NCBI RefSeq assembly: GCF_001719045.1
Contig: NZ_CP015423.1
Span: 2,976,001 to 3,040,000, forward strand
DNA from: Paenibacillus polymyxa
GTDB lineage: Bacteria > Bacillota > Bacilli > Paenibacillales > Paenibacillaceae
Reading direction: 5' to 3'
DNA: 64,000 bases
Each line of letters begins with the position of its first letter. Within the stretch, counting starts at the first letter, position 1. Both the position numbers and the translations under genes were made by a program. Positions 26,748 through 36,342 of the stretch are shown here, piece by piece. The notes beneath the pieces are model-generated. The model did not search any database and was not told the origin of the DNA. It saw nothing but the letters and a program-made list of their open reading frames with translations.

Positions 26748-27794
26748 ATGGACGCGACAGCAAGACTTATGGATATGTTCGGCTCAGCTAAGAAGCTGGA
26801 TGCCAGCATCATTTCTGCCTATACGGATGTGGTTGCCCAATATGGGACAGTGGAAGATGCGAGGGAGTTATATAGGCTTTTTGTAGAAGATCCCCATCAT
26901 TATATCCGGGGGTTGCTCCTTCAGCCGATCATGAGATGCGGGGATGTTACTTTGGCGCAGGATATGTACGAGCGTTACGTCCGAAATCAGGCATCCCCAG
27001 AACATATACCTGACGGTGTGCTGTATGCGCTAGGTTATTTGGGTTATGTGGAGGCTGCTGCTGATCTCGTCGCTTTGGTGAACGGACCGTATGGAGCTGT
27101 GTCTGTGGATGCCTGTTTAGGACTGGTACATCTTCCATGCGAACCGTATCGTGAGAAACTGGCGGCTAAATTGGAAAAAGCGCTAGATCAGAATTTGTTT
27201 AATGAATTCTTACCTCTGTTAAGCTTCAAATGCACGACTGAAGATATGATTCCGCGATTGGTACATTGGGGAGAGCAACATGCTTCCGTAGACTGTAATG
27301 CAGGAATTATTGCTGGAATCGCATTGTTTGGAGAAGGGCAGAAGGATACGATTCGATCTATCCTGTGGAATCCGTTTTGGGAGGCTCATGGAACGGCTAC
27401 AGGCAGTTGTGTGTGGTCTTATTTTGCTATGCAGCATGTAGGACTAACCTTTAGGGAACTTGTTCAGGATATAAAAAGCTACGATACATCCAAAGAAGAT
27501 GTACAGACATTGGAATACCGTTTGGACGTGCTATATGAGATGTTGGAACTAAAGCTAAGCTATACAGCCCGACCGATCCGGTTCGCTCGTAGCAATGAGG
27601 AATCATTTGGTCAGCTATATAGCGATTTGTTTAGCTGGTCTAATGAACATCACGATGACTCTATTATAGGCTGGATGAATGAACAGTTGGGGGTTGAGCA
27701 CCGACTACTGGAACGGTATTATGAGCTAAGGAAACGAATCGAGATTAAAATGGTGCATGAAATTGAGCTGGAGCATGTTCAGAAAGGGAGTTAA
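26748..27794 (+). CDS. Hypothetical helical-repeat protein, 348 aa
   Basis: A soluble protein made of short alternating helices with a HEAT/ARM-like rhythm (EDARELYRLFVEDPHHYIRGLLLQPI, DVTLAQDMYERY, GYVEAAADLVAL). No catalytic motif is visible. HEAT-like repeats usually mediate protein binding. An AAAGGAG sits upstream of the ATG with rather long spacing. I do not recognise a specific family. Confidence 0.75.
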   Translation: MDATARLMDMFGSAKKLDASIISAYTDVVAQYGTVEDARELYRLFVEDPHHYIRGLLLQPIMRCGDVTLAQDMYERYVRNQASPEHIPDGVLYALGYLGYVEAAADLVALVNGPYGAVSVDACLGLVHLPCEPYREKLAAKLEKALDQNLFNEFLPLLSFKCTTEDMIPRLVHWGEQHASVDCNAGIIAGIALFGEGQKDTIRSILWNPFWEAHGTATGSCVWSYFAMQHVGLTFRELVQDIKSYDTSKEDVQTLEYRLDVLYEMLELKLSYTARPIRFARSNEESFGQLYSDLFSWSNEHHDDSIIGWMNEQLGVEHRLLERYYELRKRIEIKMVHEIELEHVQKGS

Positions 27795-27929
27795 TCGTAT
27801 CAGGAAATAAGAATTTTTGATGTAAAAGGACGAAATGGCGGAGTTTGGCGGCGATATGGGGATTCGCCCAGTCCGCGGGCTGATGTCCCGCATAGGATAC
27901 ATCAGCCTAGAACACAAGGAGTGAAACAC

Positions 27930-28394
27930 ATGTCTTTACTGCCACAAGTTCCTTTCGGAACGCAACCGGGTACTCCGGGTCCTTTCACGCCGTCAAGTCC
28001 TTCGATTCCACAATTTCCTGATATGCAGGATTCCTTCCCATCTCCGATAGGTCCGCCACCAGGCCCAGGACCATTTTCGCCACAGCCGTTCTCACCACCG
28101 CCGCAGGGGCCATTCGGTCCGCAAGGTGGGCAGCAAACTCAAGCACCAACTTCCCCACCACCGCAATTTACGCCACCGAAGCCGCTGGTTTCGGCGTATG
28201 CGGTTGACCCTGGAGCCATCTTTGGTTGTTTGTTCCGCAATACGTTTGTATGGCTGACGAACGGAGAGCGTTTCTGGATGTACCCTGTCTTTGTAGGCAG
28301 GACATCCGTAGCGGGTTTTCGGTGGAGTGGACGTTTTTGGTTTTATTATGGTGTAGACACTAACCGTATTGAGTCGTTTAGCTGTTATTGGTAA
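27930..28394 (+). CDS. Proline-rich protein with aromatic C-terminal domain, possibly a spore protein
   Basis: A 154-aa protein in two parts. Residues ~1-95 are very rich in Pro, Gly, Gln and Ser (for example PPPGPGPFSPQPFSPPPQGP); residues ~96-154 are compact and rich in Phe, Trp and Tyr (NTFVWLTNGERFWMYPVFVG...FRWSGRFWFYYG) with two Cys. No signal peptide is present. The start at 27930 has AAGGAG eight bases upstream. CATAGGATA at 27891-27899 resembles a sigma-E/K -10 element, which would fit a coat or other mother-cell protein; this is inference. A strong terminator follows at 28492. Confidence 0.7.
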   Translation: MSLLPQVPFGTQPGTPGPFTPSSPSIPQFPDMQDSFPSPIGPPPGPGPFSPQPFSPPPQGPFGPQGGQQTQAPTSPPPQFTPPKPLVSAYAVDPGAIFGCLFRNTFVWLTNGERFWMYPVFVGRTSVAGFRWSGRFWFYYGVDTNRIESFSCYW

Positions 28395-28491
28395 TAGCGC
28401 AGCTTTAGGGAAGAGCGGGGCTTAACGGAATGATGGCTGATGGCACTGTCAAGAGAGGTAAATGGGTACATGAGGTAAGTGAAGCGAAAAT

Positions 28492-28538
28492 AAAAAGACT
28501 GAGAGAGCGCTCATCGCGTTCCCCCAGTCTTTTTTTGC
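28492..28538. terminator. Terminator between convergent genes
   Basis: AAAAAGACTG pairs with CAGTCTTTTT around an inner GCGCTC/GCGTTC region. A and T runs on both sides suit both the proline-rich gene and the penicillin-binding protein gene. Confidence 0.85.
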
Positions 28539-28540
28539 TA

Positions 28541-30601
28541 TTAATCCATCCACCAACGTTTAAAATTGCCCCACCATGATTTCTTTTCGGCTTGTCGCTC
28601 CGCTTGGTCAGTTGGTGTTGATGCCGGTGGGTTATCTTGCCCCGACAGCGTCTCCTTCGGCTCCGTGCCGCTGACGAATACCTCCAGCCGCTTATCCGGG
28701 CTGTCCGGTGCAGCCAGTTTGCCGCTGGCCGGATCAATATAAGCGCTGACTACGCCGTCGGGGATAGGAAAGATTTTGGGCGGCACATTCTCCAGCGCTT
28801 TCTCCGTATATTGCGCAAAAATCGGAGCCGCCCGTCGGGCATCCTGTGTGCTGATGTCCTTGCCCTTGTCATAGCCAACCCAGACAGCGGTGGATAGTTC
28901 GGGGGTAAAGCCGACCATCCACGCATCGGTGTTGGTCGTGCCGCTCTTGCCGGCAACCGGGCGCTTGATCAGCTTCGCGACCCGGTTGCCGGTGCCGCCT
29001 TCTTCGAACACGCCTTCCATGAGGCGTGTAAGGACATAGGCGGAGGCGGGCTTCACCACCTGCACGGGCGCGGCTTGGGGCGCTTCGTACAGCGACCGCC
29101 CGGCCGCATCGGTGATGCGCAGCACTGCCACCGGAGCCACCTTTTGCCCGCCGCTGCCGATGACCGAGAAGGCGGAGGCCATCTCGAACGGGCTGACGGG
29201 TGACACACCCAGCGCCAGCGAGGGTACGGGCTTGAGCTCGCTTGTAATGCCCATTTTGCTGGCGAGGTCCATGACCTTGTCCGTTCCCACCTTCAAAATG
29301 GTGCTAACGGCATAAATATTATCGGACGCCGCAATTGCGCGCCGAAGATCTATTTCGCCCAAGTATTTGTCTCCAAAATTTTTGGGCTTATAGGTCTTGC
29401 GGTTGTTATCGTAGTGGAACAACGTCGGTCGGCTTTCGAACTTGGACGTACTCGTCAATTCGCCGGAATCCAGCGCGCTCAGATACATAATCGGCTTGAA
29501 AGCGGAGCCCGGCTGCCGGGTTGTGGCCAGCGCATGATTATATTGATTCCCGACATAGTTCGTTCCGCCGACCATGGCCTTGACATGTCCGTTGCGCGGG
29601 TCCATGGAGATTAACGCGGTTTCCAGTCCGTTGCTGTTCTTCATGCCTTCGTTTACAGCCGCCTCGGCTGCCTGCTGCATGTGCATGTCCAGCGTGGTAT
29701 AAATACTCAGTCCGCCATGCTCAAGCACCCCTTCGCTAATCCCAAGTTGATGAGTCGCCAGCTGGCGGACGTAATCGCGGAACCAGGGAGCGGTTTCCAC
29801 TGTTCGGCGCTGGCTCTCGGGCCGCAGGGCCAGCATTTCCTCATAGGCCTTGGTGGCTTCGGCCGGAGTAATCTTGCCGGTGAGCGCCATGGAGTCCAGT
29901 ACAATTTTCTGCCGATCCTTTGCATTTTTCATATGATTATACGGTGAATAGTAGGTCGGTCCTTTCGGAATACCCGCCAACAGGGCACTTTCGGCCAAAT
30001 CCAGCTCCTTTGCGGATTTACCGAAATACATTTGCGAAGCTGCTTCAATGCCATAGGCGCCGTGACCATAGTAAATTTCATTCAAATACATTTGCAGCAG
30101 CTCATTCTTGGTGTACTTCATTTCAAGCTGTGCGGTATAAATGGCCTCCTTGGCTTTGCGCGTCCACGTTTTCTCATGAGATAAGTACAGATTCCGTGCA
30201 AGCTGCTGAGTCAGCGTGCTGGCCCCTTGCGACATATCCCAGCGGGTCAGATTAACGATTACCGCCCGGCCCAGACCTTTGAAATCAAAGCCAAAATGAT
30301 CGTAAAACTTCCGATCTTCCACAGCCAGGGTAGCTGCAATCAAATCGGGTGAAATGTGATCAAGCTGGACCGGAATGGATTCTTTGCCTCCAGCAGAGAA
30401 AGTGGCGATGACTTGTCCCTGACTATCGAGCAGACGTGAATTCCGATCCGTATCCGCGAGCGGAAGGCTGGTCGTGTACAAATAGGCGAGCAGGATGCAG
30501 GCGGCGATGACCGTCAGAATAGTGAGAGACATCAGTCCCTGAAAGCATCGAAGCCAAAGCGGTTTACGCTTGGGGGATCGCCCGGTCGTATCGGTCATCA
30601 T
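28541..30601 (-). CDS. pbpG: Class A penicillin-binding protein (transglycosylase/transpeptidase)
   Basis: A 686-aa bifunctional peptidoglycan synthase. One N-terminal membrane helix (~22-44) is followed by a GT51 transglycosylase domain with catalytic Glu95 (EDRKFYDHFGFD) and a transpeptidase domain with Ser366-Lys369 (PGSAFK), SDN and KSGTTNTDAW. The C-terminal ~60 residues are Pro/Lys-rich. The tandem ATGs at 30601 and 30598 lie just after AAGGAGGTGG. I use pbpG because of the neighbouring ywhD and speE homologues, as in B. subtilis, where PbpG acts in spore cortex synthesis; other class A names (pbp2C type) are possible. The gene is GC-richer than its neighbours over much of its length. 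Confidence 0.9.
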   Translation of the reverse strand: MMTDTTGRSPKRKPLWLRCFQGLMSLTILTVIAACILLAYLYTTSLPLADTDRNSRLLDSQGQVIATFSAGGKESIPVQLDHISPDLIAATLAVEDRKFYDHFGFDFKGLGRAVIVNLTRWDMSQGASTLTQQLARNLYLSHEKTWTRKAKEAIYTAQLEMKYTKNELLQMYLNEIYYGHGAYGIEAASQMYFGKSAKELDLAESALLAGIPKGPTYYSPYNHMKNAKDRQKIVLDSMALTGKITPAEATKAYEEMLALRPESQRRTVETAPWFRDYVRQLATHQLGISEGVLEHGGLSIYTTLDMHMQQAAEAAVNEGMKNSNGLETALISMDPRNGHVKAMVGGTNYVGNQYNHALATTRQPGSAFKPIMYLSALDSGELTSTSKFESRPTLFHYDNNRKTYKPKNFGDKYLGEIDLRRAIAASDNIYAVSTILKVGTDKVMDLASKMGITSELKPVPSLALGVSPVSPFEMASAFSVIGSGGQKVAPVAVLRITDAAGRSLYEAPQAAPVQVVKPASAYVLTRLMEGVFEEGGTGNRVAKLIKRPVAGKSGTTNTDAWMVGFTPELSTAVWVGYDKGKDISTQDARRAAPIFAQYTEKALENVPPKIFPIPDGVVSAYIDPASGKLAAPDSPDKRLEVFVSGTEPKETLSGQDNPPASTPTDQAERQAEKKSWWGNFKRWWMD

Positions 30602-30710
30602 GCCACCTCCTTCCATAGTTGATGTTCTCAGTATAGTCAATCCGAAAGCGTCTATTCATCAGATACACACACGTATCTATTTTAAACAAGATTAAATCTC
30701 CAAATTGCTT

Positions 30711-30739
30711 TTGCAGCCCATTCAGGTATCACTTATAAT
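30711..30739 (+). promoter_or_regulatory. Candidate promoter of speE
   Basis: TTGCAG (30711-30716), a 17-bp spacer and TATAAT (30734-30739). It predicts a ~135-nt leader. Confidence 0.6.
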
Positions 30740-30880
30740 GCAAAAAGTGTGAAATTCCAATGCGTTTGGTACAATAAATATAGCAAACTCGGCGTTTGCG
30801 TGTTGCTGATATAAGGAAAGTCAACGTTTATGCTACCGGATTGCCGGACACATACTTTGATCAGAAAGAAGGTTGGAATG

Positions 30881-31708
30881 ATGGACTTGTGGTTTACGGA
30901 GAAGCAGACTCCCTCTTTCGGCATTACAGCAAAAATCAAACAAACCTACGTCTCTGAGAAAACAGATTTTCAGGATCTGGCTATGATCGAGACTGAGGAA
31001 TTCGGCAATATGCTTGTTCTGGATGGCATGGTGATGACAACGGTTAAGGATGAATTTGTGTATCACGAAATGGTAGCACATCCGGCCTTGAATACACATC
31101 CGAATCCGAAGAAAGTTTTGGTTGTGGGCGGTGGCGATGGCGGCGTTATTCGTGAGGTCATCAAGCACCCTGAAGTAGAAAAGGCGGTATTGGTTGAGAT
31201 CGACGGTAAGGTGATTGAATATTCCAAAAAATATTTGCCTGAAATCGCAGGGAAGCTGGACGAGCCTAATGTAGAAGTGCTGGTCAATGACGGATACATG
31301 CATATTATTGAACACAAAAATGAATACGACGTCATTATGGTCGATTCGACGGAGCCGGTAGGTCCGGCAGCCCCGCTGTTTGAGCGCGGGTTTTACCAAG
31401 GCATTTTTGAGGCGTTGAAGGAAGACGGCATTTTCGTTGCGCAAACGGATAACCCTTGGTTCAAGGCAGACCTGATTCAGAAGGTCAACAAAGATGTGAA
31501 GGAAATTTTCCCAATTGTGCGTGTTTATGGTGCGAACATTCCGACCTATCCGAGTGGTCTTTGGACATTCACGTTGGGGAGTAAGAAGTATGATCCGCTC
31601 GAAGTAGACGAGACCCGAATTCCAGAAATGGACACCCGATATTACAGTCCGCGTCTACACAAAGCGGCGTTTGTACTACCTAAGTTTGTAGAAGATTTAA
31701 CGAAGTAA
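30881..31708 (+). CDS. speE: Spermidine synthase
   Basis: Transfers aminopropyl from decarboxylated S-adenosylmethionine to putrescine. The 275-aa sequence closely follows B. subtilis Spe[15 protein letters not shown] at the start, [11 protein letters not shown] (S-adenosyl-binding loop), [10 protein letters not shown] (catalytic Asp) and a [14 protein letters not shown] segment near the end. Two tandem ATGs (30878, 30881) are possible; AAGG fits the second better. In B. subtilis speB (agmatinase) follows; here a terminator and an MFS gene follow instead. Confidence 0.96.
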   Translation: MDLWFTEKQTPSFGITAKIKQTYVSEKTDFQDLAMIETEEFGNMLVLDGMVMTTVKDEFVYHEMVAHPALNTHPNPKKVLVVGGGDGGVIREVIKHPEVEKAVLVEIDGKVIEYSKKYLPEIAGKLDEPNVEVLVNDGYMHIIEHKNEYDVIMVDSTEPVGPAAPLFERGFYQGIFEALKEDGIFVAQTDNPWFKADLIQKVNKDVKEIFPIVRVYGANIPTYPSGLWTFTLGSKKYDPLEVDETRIPEMDTRYYSPRLHKAAFVLPKFVEDLTK

Positions 31709-31714
31709 ACATTT

Positions 31715-31781
31715 TAAAAAGCGCCTTAGTGGTCTTTATTGCCTGTTTTTGGGTGGGAAAGAGCGCTATAGGCGCTTTTTT
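31715..31781 (+). terminator. Terminator after speE
   Basis: AAAAGCGCC (from 31716) pairs with GGCGCTTTT (to ~31779) and is followed by more T; the loop is long (about 45 nt). Confidence 0.6.
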
Positions 31782-31976
31782 GTGTTGGATAAGATTTGAA
31801 AAAGGCTATGAAAGCATACTGGACACCGGATTTCCTTTTAAGATAAAAGAAGGAAATTTAAGGGTGTGCGTAGAATATACAAAAAACCAGACATTTAACA
31901 GATTTGTAATGTCAACAGGAACGGTTTGGTTATGAAATACATAAATCGGCGATGTACCAAAGAGGGGGAAACTTTT

Positions 31977-33269
31977 TTGATCAGACGCTCTTTTTATTAC
32001 CTGTGGGGGTCTCAGACGATCTCCAACGTAGCAGATATCATCTACATGTTGAGTGTAGTGGTATTGGTGTTCAGTTCAAGTAATTCCTTAATGACGACAA
32101 TTTTGATTCCGTTGTTCCGATTGTCTGCTCAAGTGCTTAGTGGGCTCGTTGCACCAATCGTCCTCGGTCGATTTCGGCTGACACGAGTGTTGCTATTTTC
32201 CCAGTTTGGACAGTTTGTCATCTTTACGCTTCTGCTGCTTTATTTGTGGATCGTACCTGAGCAAAGGTCGTTTCTGTTTATTTTTGTGATGGTGTTCGGT
32301 ATGTCTTTCCTGGACGGCTGGACGAATCCTGCGCGTAATTCGCTTGTACCCCGTTTGGCTACTGGAGAAGGACTAATGCGGGCTAACGGCATGGTAGCGG
32401 TCAGTGATCAGGTGGTCAAATGTGCAGGCTGGGCGTTGAGCGGAATTATTGTGGCTTGGCTAGGTTCCCTGAATACGCTTGTGATTGCGTCTTGTTGCTA
32501 TCTCGTGGCTGTAACTGTCACATCCTTCATTCGTGATCCGCTGGATCAGAAGGAATTAAGTCTTGAAGCTTCGGATTCCTCAACAAATCTAGTAGAACCT
32601 GCAAAGGAAAAGGAAAAAAACTCCCATTGGAAAGAGCTTGGGGAAGGCTGGAAAATCATTTGGCACAACCGTCGTATTCGTTCTCTGATGATCGTCGATA
32701 GCGTGGATAGTATTGGGGGAGTCTCCTGGCTCGGCGTATTTATTTTAGCGTACGTCAGCCAAGTGCTGCATCGGGATGCGAGCTGGTGGGGCTTTATGAA
32801 TGCATCCTTTTTCTCGGGCATGATTTTAGGTGGATTGATTGTCGTTGGCTTGGTCAAGCGATTGCAAAAGAACAGCTTTTTATACATGCTTGGAGCGTTG
32901 CTGGTGTACGTGCTAATTACGGTTGTATTTGCACTGAATACCGTTCCGGTCGCGGCACTTATTCTTTTTGCTGTATCAGGCTTACCTGTTCAAATGGCAG
33001 GGATTATTCGCCGCACTTTGCTTCAAACCAGTGCACCGGCAGCTCAGCTGCCCAAAGTGATGGCGGGAATTGATGTGATTACAAATCTCGCTTTCGGTCT
33101 GTCCTTGTTATTTATGGGCTGGTATGCAGACCGTTTCGGTATGGTGCAGGTGTATTTGTTGGCTGCGATTATGACGACCATTGCTATCTTGATCGGCTGG
33201 TTGTACCGCAGGGATTTTCAGGAAAGTGAGCAAATGGACCATCCAACCGCTACGGGCGCTGGGATTTAA
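31977..33269 (+). CDS. Major facilitator superfamily transporter
   Basis: A membrane transporter of about 430 aa with roughly 12 hydrophobic segments in two halves separated by a polar loop (~residues 190-230, rich in Glu/Lys/Ser). The pattern is that of MFS drug or metabolite exporters, but the substrate cannot be told. The TTG start at 31977 is preferred, since GAGGGGG lies eight bases upstream; an ATG at 31932 would add 15 residues (KYINRRCTKEGETF) that look unlike a membrane-protein start. Single gene. Confidence 0.85.
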   Translation: MIRRSFYYLWGSQTISNVADIIYMLSVVVLVFSSSNSLMTTILIPLFRLSAQVLSGLVAPIVLGRFRLTRVLLFSQFGQFVIFTLLLLYLWIVPEQRSFLFIFVMVFGMSFLDGWTNPARNSLVPRLATGEGLMRANGMVAVSDQVVKCAGWALSGIIVAWLGSLNTLVIASCCYLVAVTVTSFIRDPLDQKELSLEASDSSTNLVEPAKEKEKNSHWKELGEGWKIIWHNRRIRSLMIVDSVDSIGGVSWLGVFILAYVSQVLHRDASWWGFMNASFFSGMILGGLIVVGLVKRLQKNSFLYMLGALLVYVLITVVFALNTVPVAALILFAVSGLPVQMAGIIRRTLLQTSAPAAQLPKVMAGIDVITNLAFGLSLLFMGWYADRFGMVQVYLLAAIMTTIAILIGWLYRRDFQESEQMDHPTATGAGI

Positions 33270-33388
33270 AATTGGGGTTCTCGTTAGGCGTGACAGCATT
33301 CATTGGATGAGTACATAATTAAATGCAGGTGTAAAAGTGAACGTGACGATTAGGTAGAATAAAAGCCTGCAATTCTCCTCAATTTTGC

Positions 33389-33427
33389 AGGAACACCACT
33401 GGAATAACGTTGACGGTGGTGTTCCTT
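33389..33427. terminator. Terminator between the MFS and LOG genes
   Basis: AGGAACACCAC pairs with GGTGGTGTTCCT, with only a short T run. Nothing else is visible in 33270-33484. Confidence 0.6.
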
Positions 33428-33484
33428 TCATATCATATTAAATTAAATGGTATGTCTGTTGAGCAATATGTGCCATTCCTAATG

Positions 33485-34066
33485 TCAGGTCCGTTTGCTC
33501 GTGAGATATGTTTTGACGGCAGGAGGAGTGTAATTTGTAAATTGCCGTAGGATTCCTTGCGGAGTAGTATCCGTAACTACCATTGCACGATATTTTTCCT
33601 GCATAAATTGTTCCTGAGCCATACGATCAAACAAGGAAATAAGAGGATCGTAATAATGGTTAATATTTAAAAGACCGCATGGCTTTTCATGCAAGCCTAA
33701 TTGCGCCCATGTGAAAATTTCAAAGTATTCTTCCATTGTACCTGGGCCACCTGGTAAAACAATGAATCCGTCCGCAATCTCTGCCATTTTAGATTTTCGT
33801 TCGTGCATGGAATCAACAATGATTAATTCGCTCAGGCCATTATGTGCAATTTCACGGCTTTGCAAAAAGTGAGGGAGCACACCGATGACGCGACCTCCTG
33901 CATGAAGTGCCGCGTCAGCGACTGCACCCATTAAACCAACACTTGCTCCTCCATAAACCAGGCTTATTTCCTGTTCGGCAAGTGCCTTGCCCAGAGCAAC
34001 AGCATGCTCTCGATAAATCTCAGACGCTCCATTACTGGAACCGCAAAAAACAGCAATGCTTTTCAT
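33485..34066 (-). CDS. LOG family protein (cytokinin riboside 5'-monophosphate phosphoribohydrolase)
   Basis: A 193-aa lysine-decarboxylase-like (LOG) protein. The diagnostic PGGPGTMEEYFE motif (GGxGTxxE) is present, with the N-terminal FCGSSNG and SLVYGGASVGLMG elements. Members hydrolyse the N-glycosidic bond of nucleoside 5'-monophosphates and, in plants and some bacteria, release active cytokinins. The start at 34066 has AAAGGAG eight bases upstream. It is 13 bp downstream of the MazG-like gene and probably cotranscribed. Confidence 0.92.
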   Translation of the reverse strand: MKSIAVFCGSSNGASEIYREHAVALGKALAEQEISLVYGGASVGLMGAVADAALHAGGRVIGVLPHFLQSREIAHNGLSELIIVDSMHERKSKMAEIADGFIVLPGGPGTMEEYFEIFTWAQLGLHEKPCGLLNINHYYDPLISLFDRMAQEQFMQEKYRAMVVTDTTPQGILRQFTNYTPPAVKTYLTSKRT

Positions 34067-34079
34067 ATGAGATTCTCCT

Positions 34080-34394
34080 TTATGTATATCTTTTTGCAAG
34101 TTTTTGCTGGTGTGTTCGGAATATATCCTCCAAGGTGATGTCATACTTGTTGGCGATCACGATGAGATTACCCAGTACGTCTCCAAGTTCTTCAGTTAAA
34201 TGCTCCTTGTTCTCCTCGAATGAACCATCGATCTCATCAGGCCGGTCTCTGCCAATCTCCAGGGCGCGAATAGCTCTCGCAACCTCCCCGGTTTCCTCTG
34301 CCAAGAAACCAATTCGGACGAAGATATCTAAATCCGACCAGTTTCTCTCCTGATAATATTGCTTGACCCACTTTTGAAATTCATTAATATCCAT
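34080..34394 (-). CDS. MazG-like nucleotide pyrophosphohydrolase
   Basis: A 104-aa all-alpha NTP pyrophosphohydrolase of the MazG/dCTPase-like group. The metal-binding helices show EETGE (first EExxE) and EELGD (ExxD) as expected. These enzymes remove non-canonical nucleotides. The start at 34394 has GGGAGG upstream. The LOG gene follows directly, so the operon pairs two enzymes that act on nucleotides. Confidence 0.88.
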   Translation of the reverse strand: MDINEFQKWVKQYYQERNWSDLDIFVRIGFLAEETGEVARAIRALEIGRDRPDEIDGSFEENKEHLTEELGDVLGNLIVIANKYDITLEDIFRTHQQKLAKRYT

Positions 34395-34522
34395 ATTCAG
34401 CCTCCCAACTGAAACCCACGCATAGGTGTTGGCTATACACAAACCATAAGGTTTAGATGAAACGGAAACGTTTGTTCGTGTTTTATTATATAATATAAGG
34501 GGGGATTTATCAAAGAGAAATT

Positions 34523-34558
34523 AAAAAGCCGTTTGCTTAAAAAGCAACCGACTTTTTT
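34523..34558 (-). terminator. Terminator of the ABC exporter operon
   Basis: On the minus strand AAAAAAGTCGGTTGCTT pairs with AAGCAAACGGCTTTTT (two mismatches or wobbles) and ends in T. The rest of the gap up to 34603 shows nothing. Confidence 0.7.
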
Positions 34559-34602
34559 AAAGAACGTTGACCTTAATAATGCGACCGTATCCGTTCAGTC
34601 TT

Positions 34603-36342
34603 TTAAGCTGTAGTGAACTGGCTGTTATAGAGCGAGGCATAATGGCCGCCGCTGGCAAGCAGTCCCTCATGGGTACCGCTTTCCACGACATCGCCGTTTT
34701 TCATGTATAAAATCAAATCCGCTTCGCGGATGGTTGATAGTCTGTGGGCGATTACAAAGCTGGTGCGTCCGGCAATCATTTTCATAAATGCTTTTTGGAT
34801 ACGTGCTTCTGTCAGGGTATCTATGCTGCTGGTGGCTTCATCCAGGATTAGCATAGGTGGATCGACGAGGATCACCCTCGCGATGGTGAGCAGCTGTTTT
34901 TGGCCTTGCGACAGGCTGTCGCCTGACCCGCTAATGACCGTATCGTAGCCATGAGGCAGTCGCTTGATGAAGCTATGCGCATTGGCAGCTGTTGCAGCCG
35001 CGATGAATTCTTCATCCGTGGCCTCTGGCTTCCCGTAAGCGATATTGTCCCGAATGGTCCCGCTGAACAGCCATGTATCTTGAAGCACCATACCAAAGTT
35101 AGTCCGTAGGCTGTTCCGGCTCATGTCGTTGATATTCACCCCGTCGATGGATATCGAGCCGCTGTCCACATCGTAAAATCGCATGAGCAGATTGACGAGT
35201 GTGGTTTTGCCAGCTCCGGTCTGCCCAACAATGGCCACACGAGTGCCTGGCTTTACCTCCAAACTAAAGTTCGTAATGAGCGTACGTTCCGGGTTATAGG
35301 AGAATTTGACATGATCAAAAAGAATCGTGCCTTTGCTGCGCTCCAGCTGTACGGCGTTCGATTTTTCGGGCTGCTCTGGCGGTGAGTCCAAAATAGCAAA
35401 TATGCGCTGAGCAGAAGCCGTAGCTGCCTGGAACTGGGTCAGCACACCCGTAATTTCATTAAAGGGCTTGGCGAACAAATTGGTATAAATCAGAAAGCTC
35501 GACAATCCGCCTACCGAGATCCCACCTAAAATAATGGAGATACAGCCAATCATGGCGGTGACTGAAAAAGTCATGTTGTTCACCAATCGGGTAGAGGGGT
35601 TGGACAATGATCCGTAAAACTGCGATTTCACTCCGGCTTGATACAATTGTTCGTTTCTGGCGGAAAATTCCTCAAGCGAGCGGTTTTCATAATGAAAAGC
35701 GGTAACTACCCGTTGCCCGCCGATCATTTCTTCCACATAACCGTTCAGGCTTCCTAAAATTTTGGCCTGTTCGCGGAACATACGCTGCGATCTTGTGGTA
35801 ATGAACCGTGCTACGCCATATGTGATCGGGGCAGACACCAATACGACCAACGTCATGATCGGACTGATATACAGCATGAGTACAATGGAGCCTATAATCG
35901 TAATAATCCCGGTAATCAATGTGGAAAAGCCTTGCAGCAATCCATCCGACACAGCATCCATATCGTTCACAAAACGGCTAATGCTGTCTCCTTGCGGGTG
36001 AGTGTCATGAAAGCTTAACGGAAGGATATTAAAATGATCAAATAACTCCCGCCGCATATCATTTACGGTCTGAAAAGCAATACGGTTCGTCAAATACGTG
36101 AGCAGCCAGCTAAATAGACTGCCTACAACATATACAATGCCTAATCCAGCTAGAATCTGCGCAATACCTTTAAAATCCACTGCTCCCTTATCCACCATAT
36201 GGTCGATAGCCTGACCAATCATGTAGGGTCCAATCAGACTGGCAAGCACGCTGAGAATTGCACTGACGATGACCCAACATGTTGTTGTTTTATATTGACC
36301 CACATAGGTTAACAATCTTCTCCAGGTTTCCTTGCCACTCAT
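34603..36342 (-). CDS. ABC exporter subunit, ATPase/permease fusion (YfiC-like)
   Basis: A 579-aa half-transporter: six-helix type IV ABC membrane domain (~1-310) and an ATPase domain with Walker A GQTGAGKTT, signature LSQGQKQ and Walker B LILDEATSS. Its ATG overlaps the stop codon of the upstream half-transporter by 4 bp, showing tight coupling, so the two form a heterodimeric multidrug-type exporter. The signature deviates from LSGGQ (LSQGQ), a common feature of one half in heterodimers. Substrate unknown; the closest B. subtilis pair that I recall is YfiB/YfiC. Confidence 0.9.
   Translation of the reverse strand: MSGKETWRRLLTYVGQYKTTTCWVIVSAILSVLASLIGPYMIGQAIDHMVDKGAVDFKGIAQILAGLGIVYVVGSLFSWLLTYLTNRIAFQTVNDMRRELFDHFNILPLSFHDTHPQGDSISRFVNDMDAVSDGLLQGFSTLITGIITIIGSIVLMLYISPIMTLVVLVSAPITYGVARFITTRSQRMFREQAKILGSLNGYVEEMIGGQRVVTAFHYENRSLEEFSARNEQLYQAGVKSQFYGSLSNPSTRLVNNMTFSVTAMIGCISIILGGISVGGLSSFLIYTNLFAKPFNEITGVLTQFQAATASAQRIFAILDSPPEQPEKSNAVQLERSKGTILFDHVKFSYNPERTLITNFSLEVKPGTRVAIVGQTGAGKTTLVNLLMRFYDVDSGSISIDGVNINDMSRNSLRTNFGMVLQDTWLFSGTIRDNIAYGKPEATDEEFIAAATAANAHSFIKRLPHGYDTVISGSGDSLSQGQKQLLTIARVILVDPPMLILDEATSSIDTLTEARIQKAFMKMIAGRTSFVIAHRLSTIREADLILYMKNGDVVESGTHEGLLASGGHYASLYNSQFTTA

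Noticed and set aside
28541..30601. Horizontal acquisition of the class A penicillin-binding protein gene because of its higher GC
   Set aside because: The gene's place between ywhD and speE matches the Bacillus neighbourhood, so vertical descent is more likely; the GC difference alone is weak.
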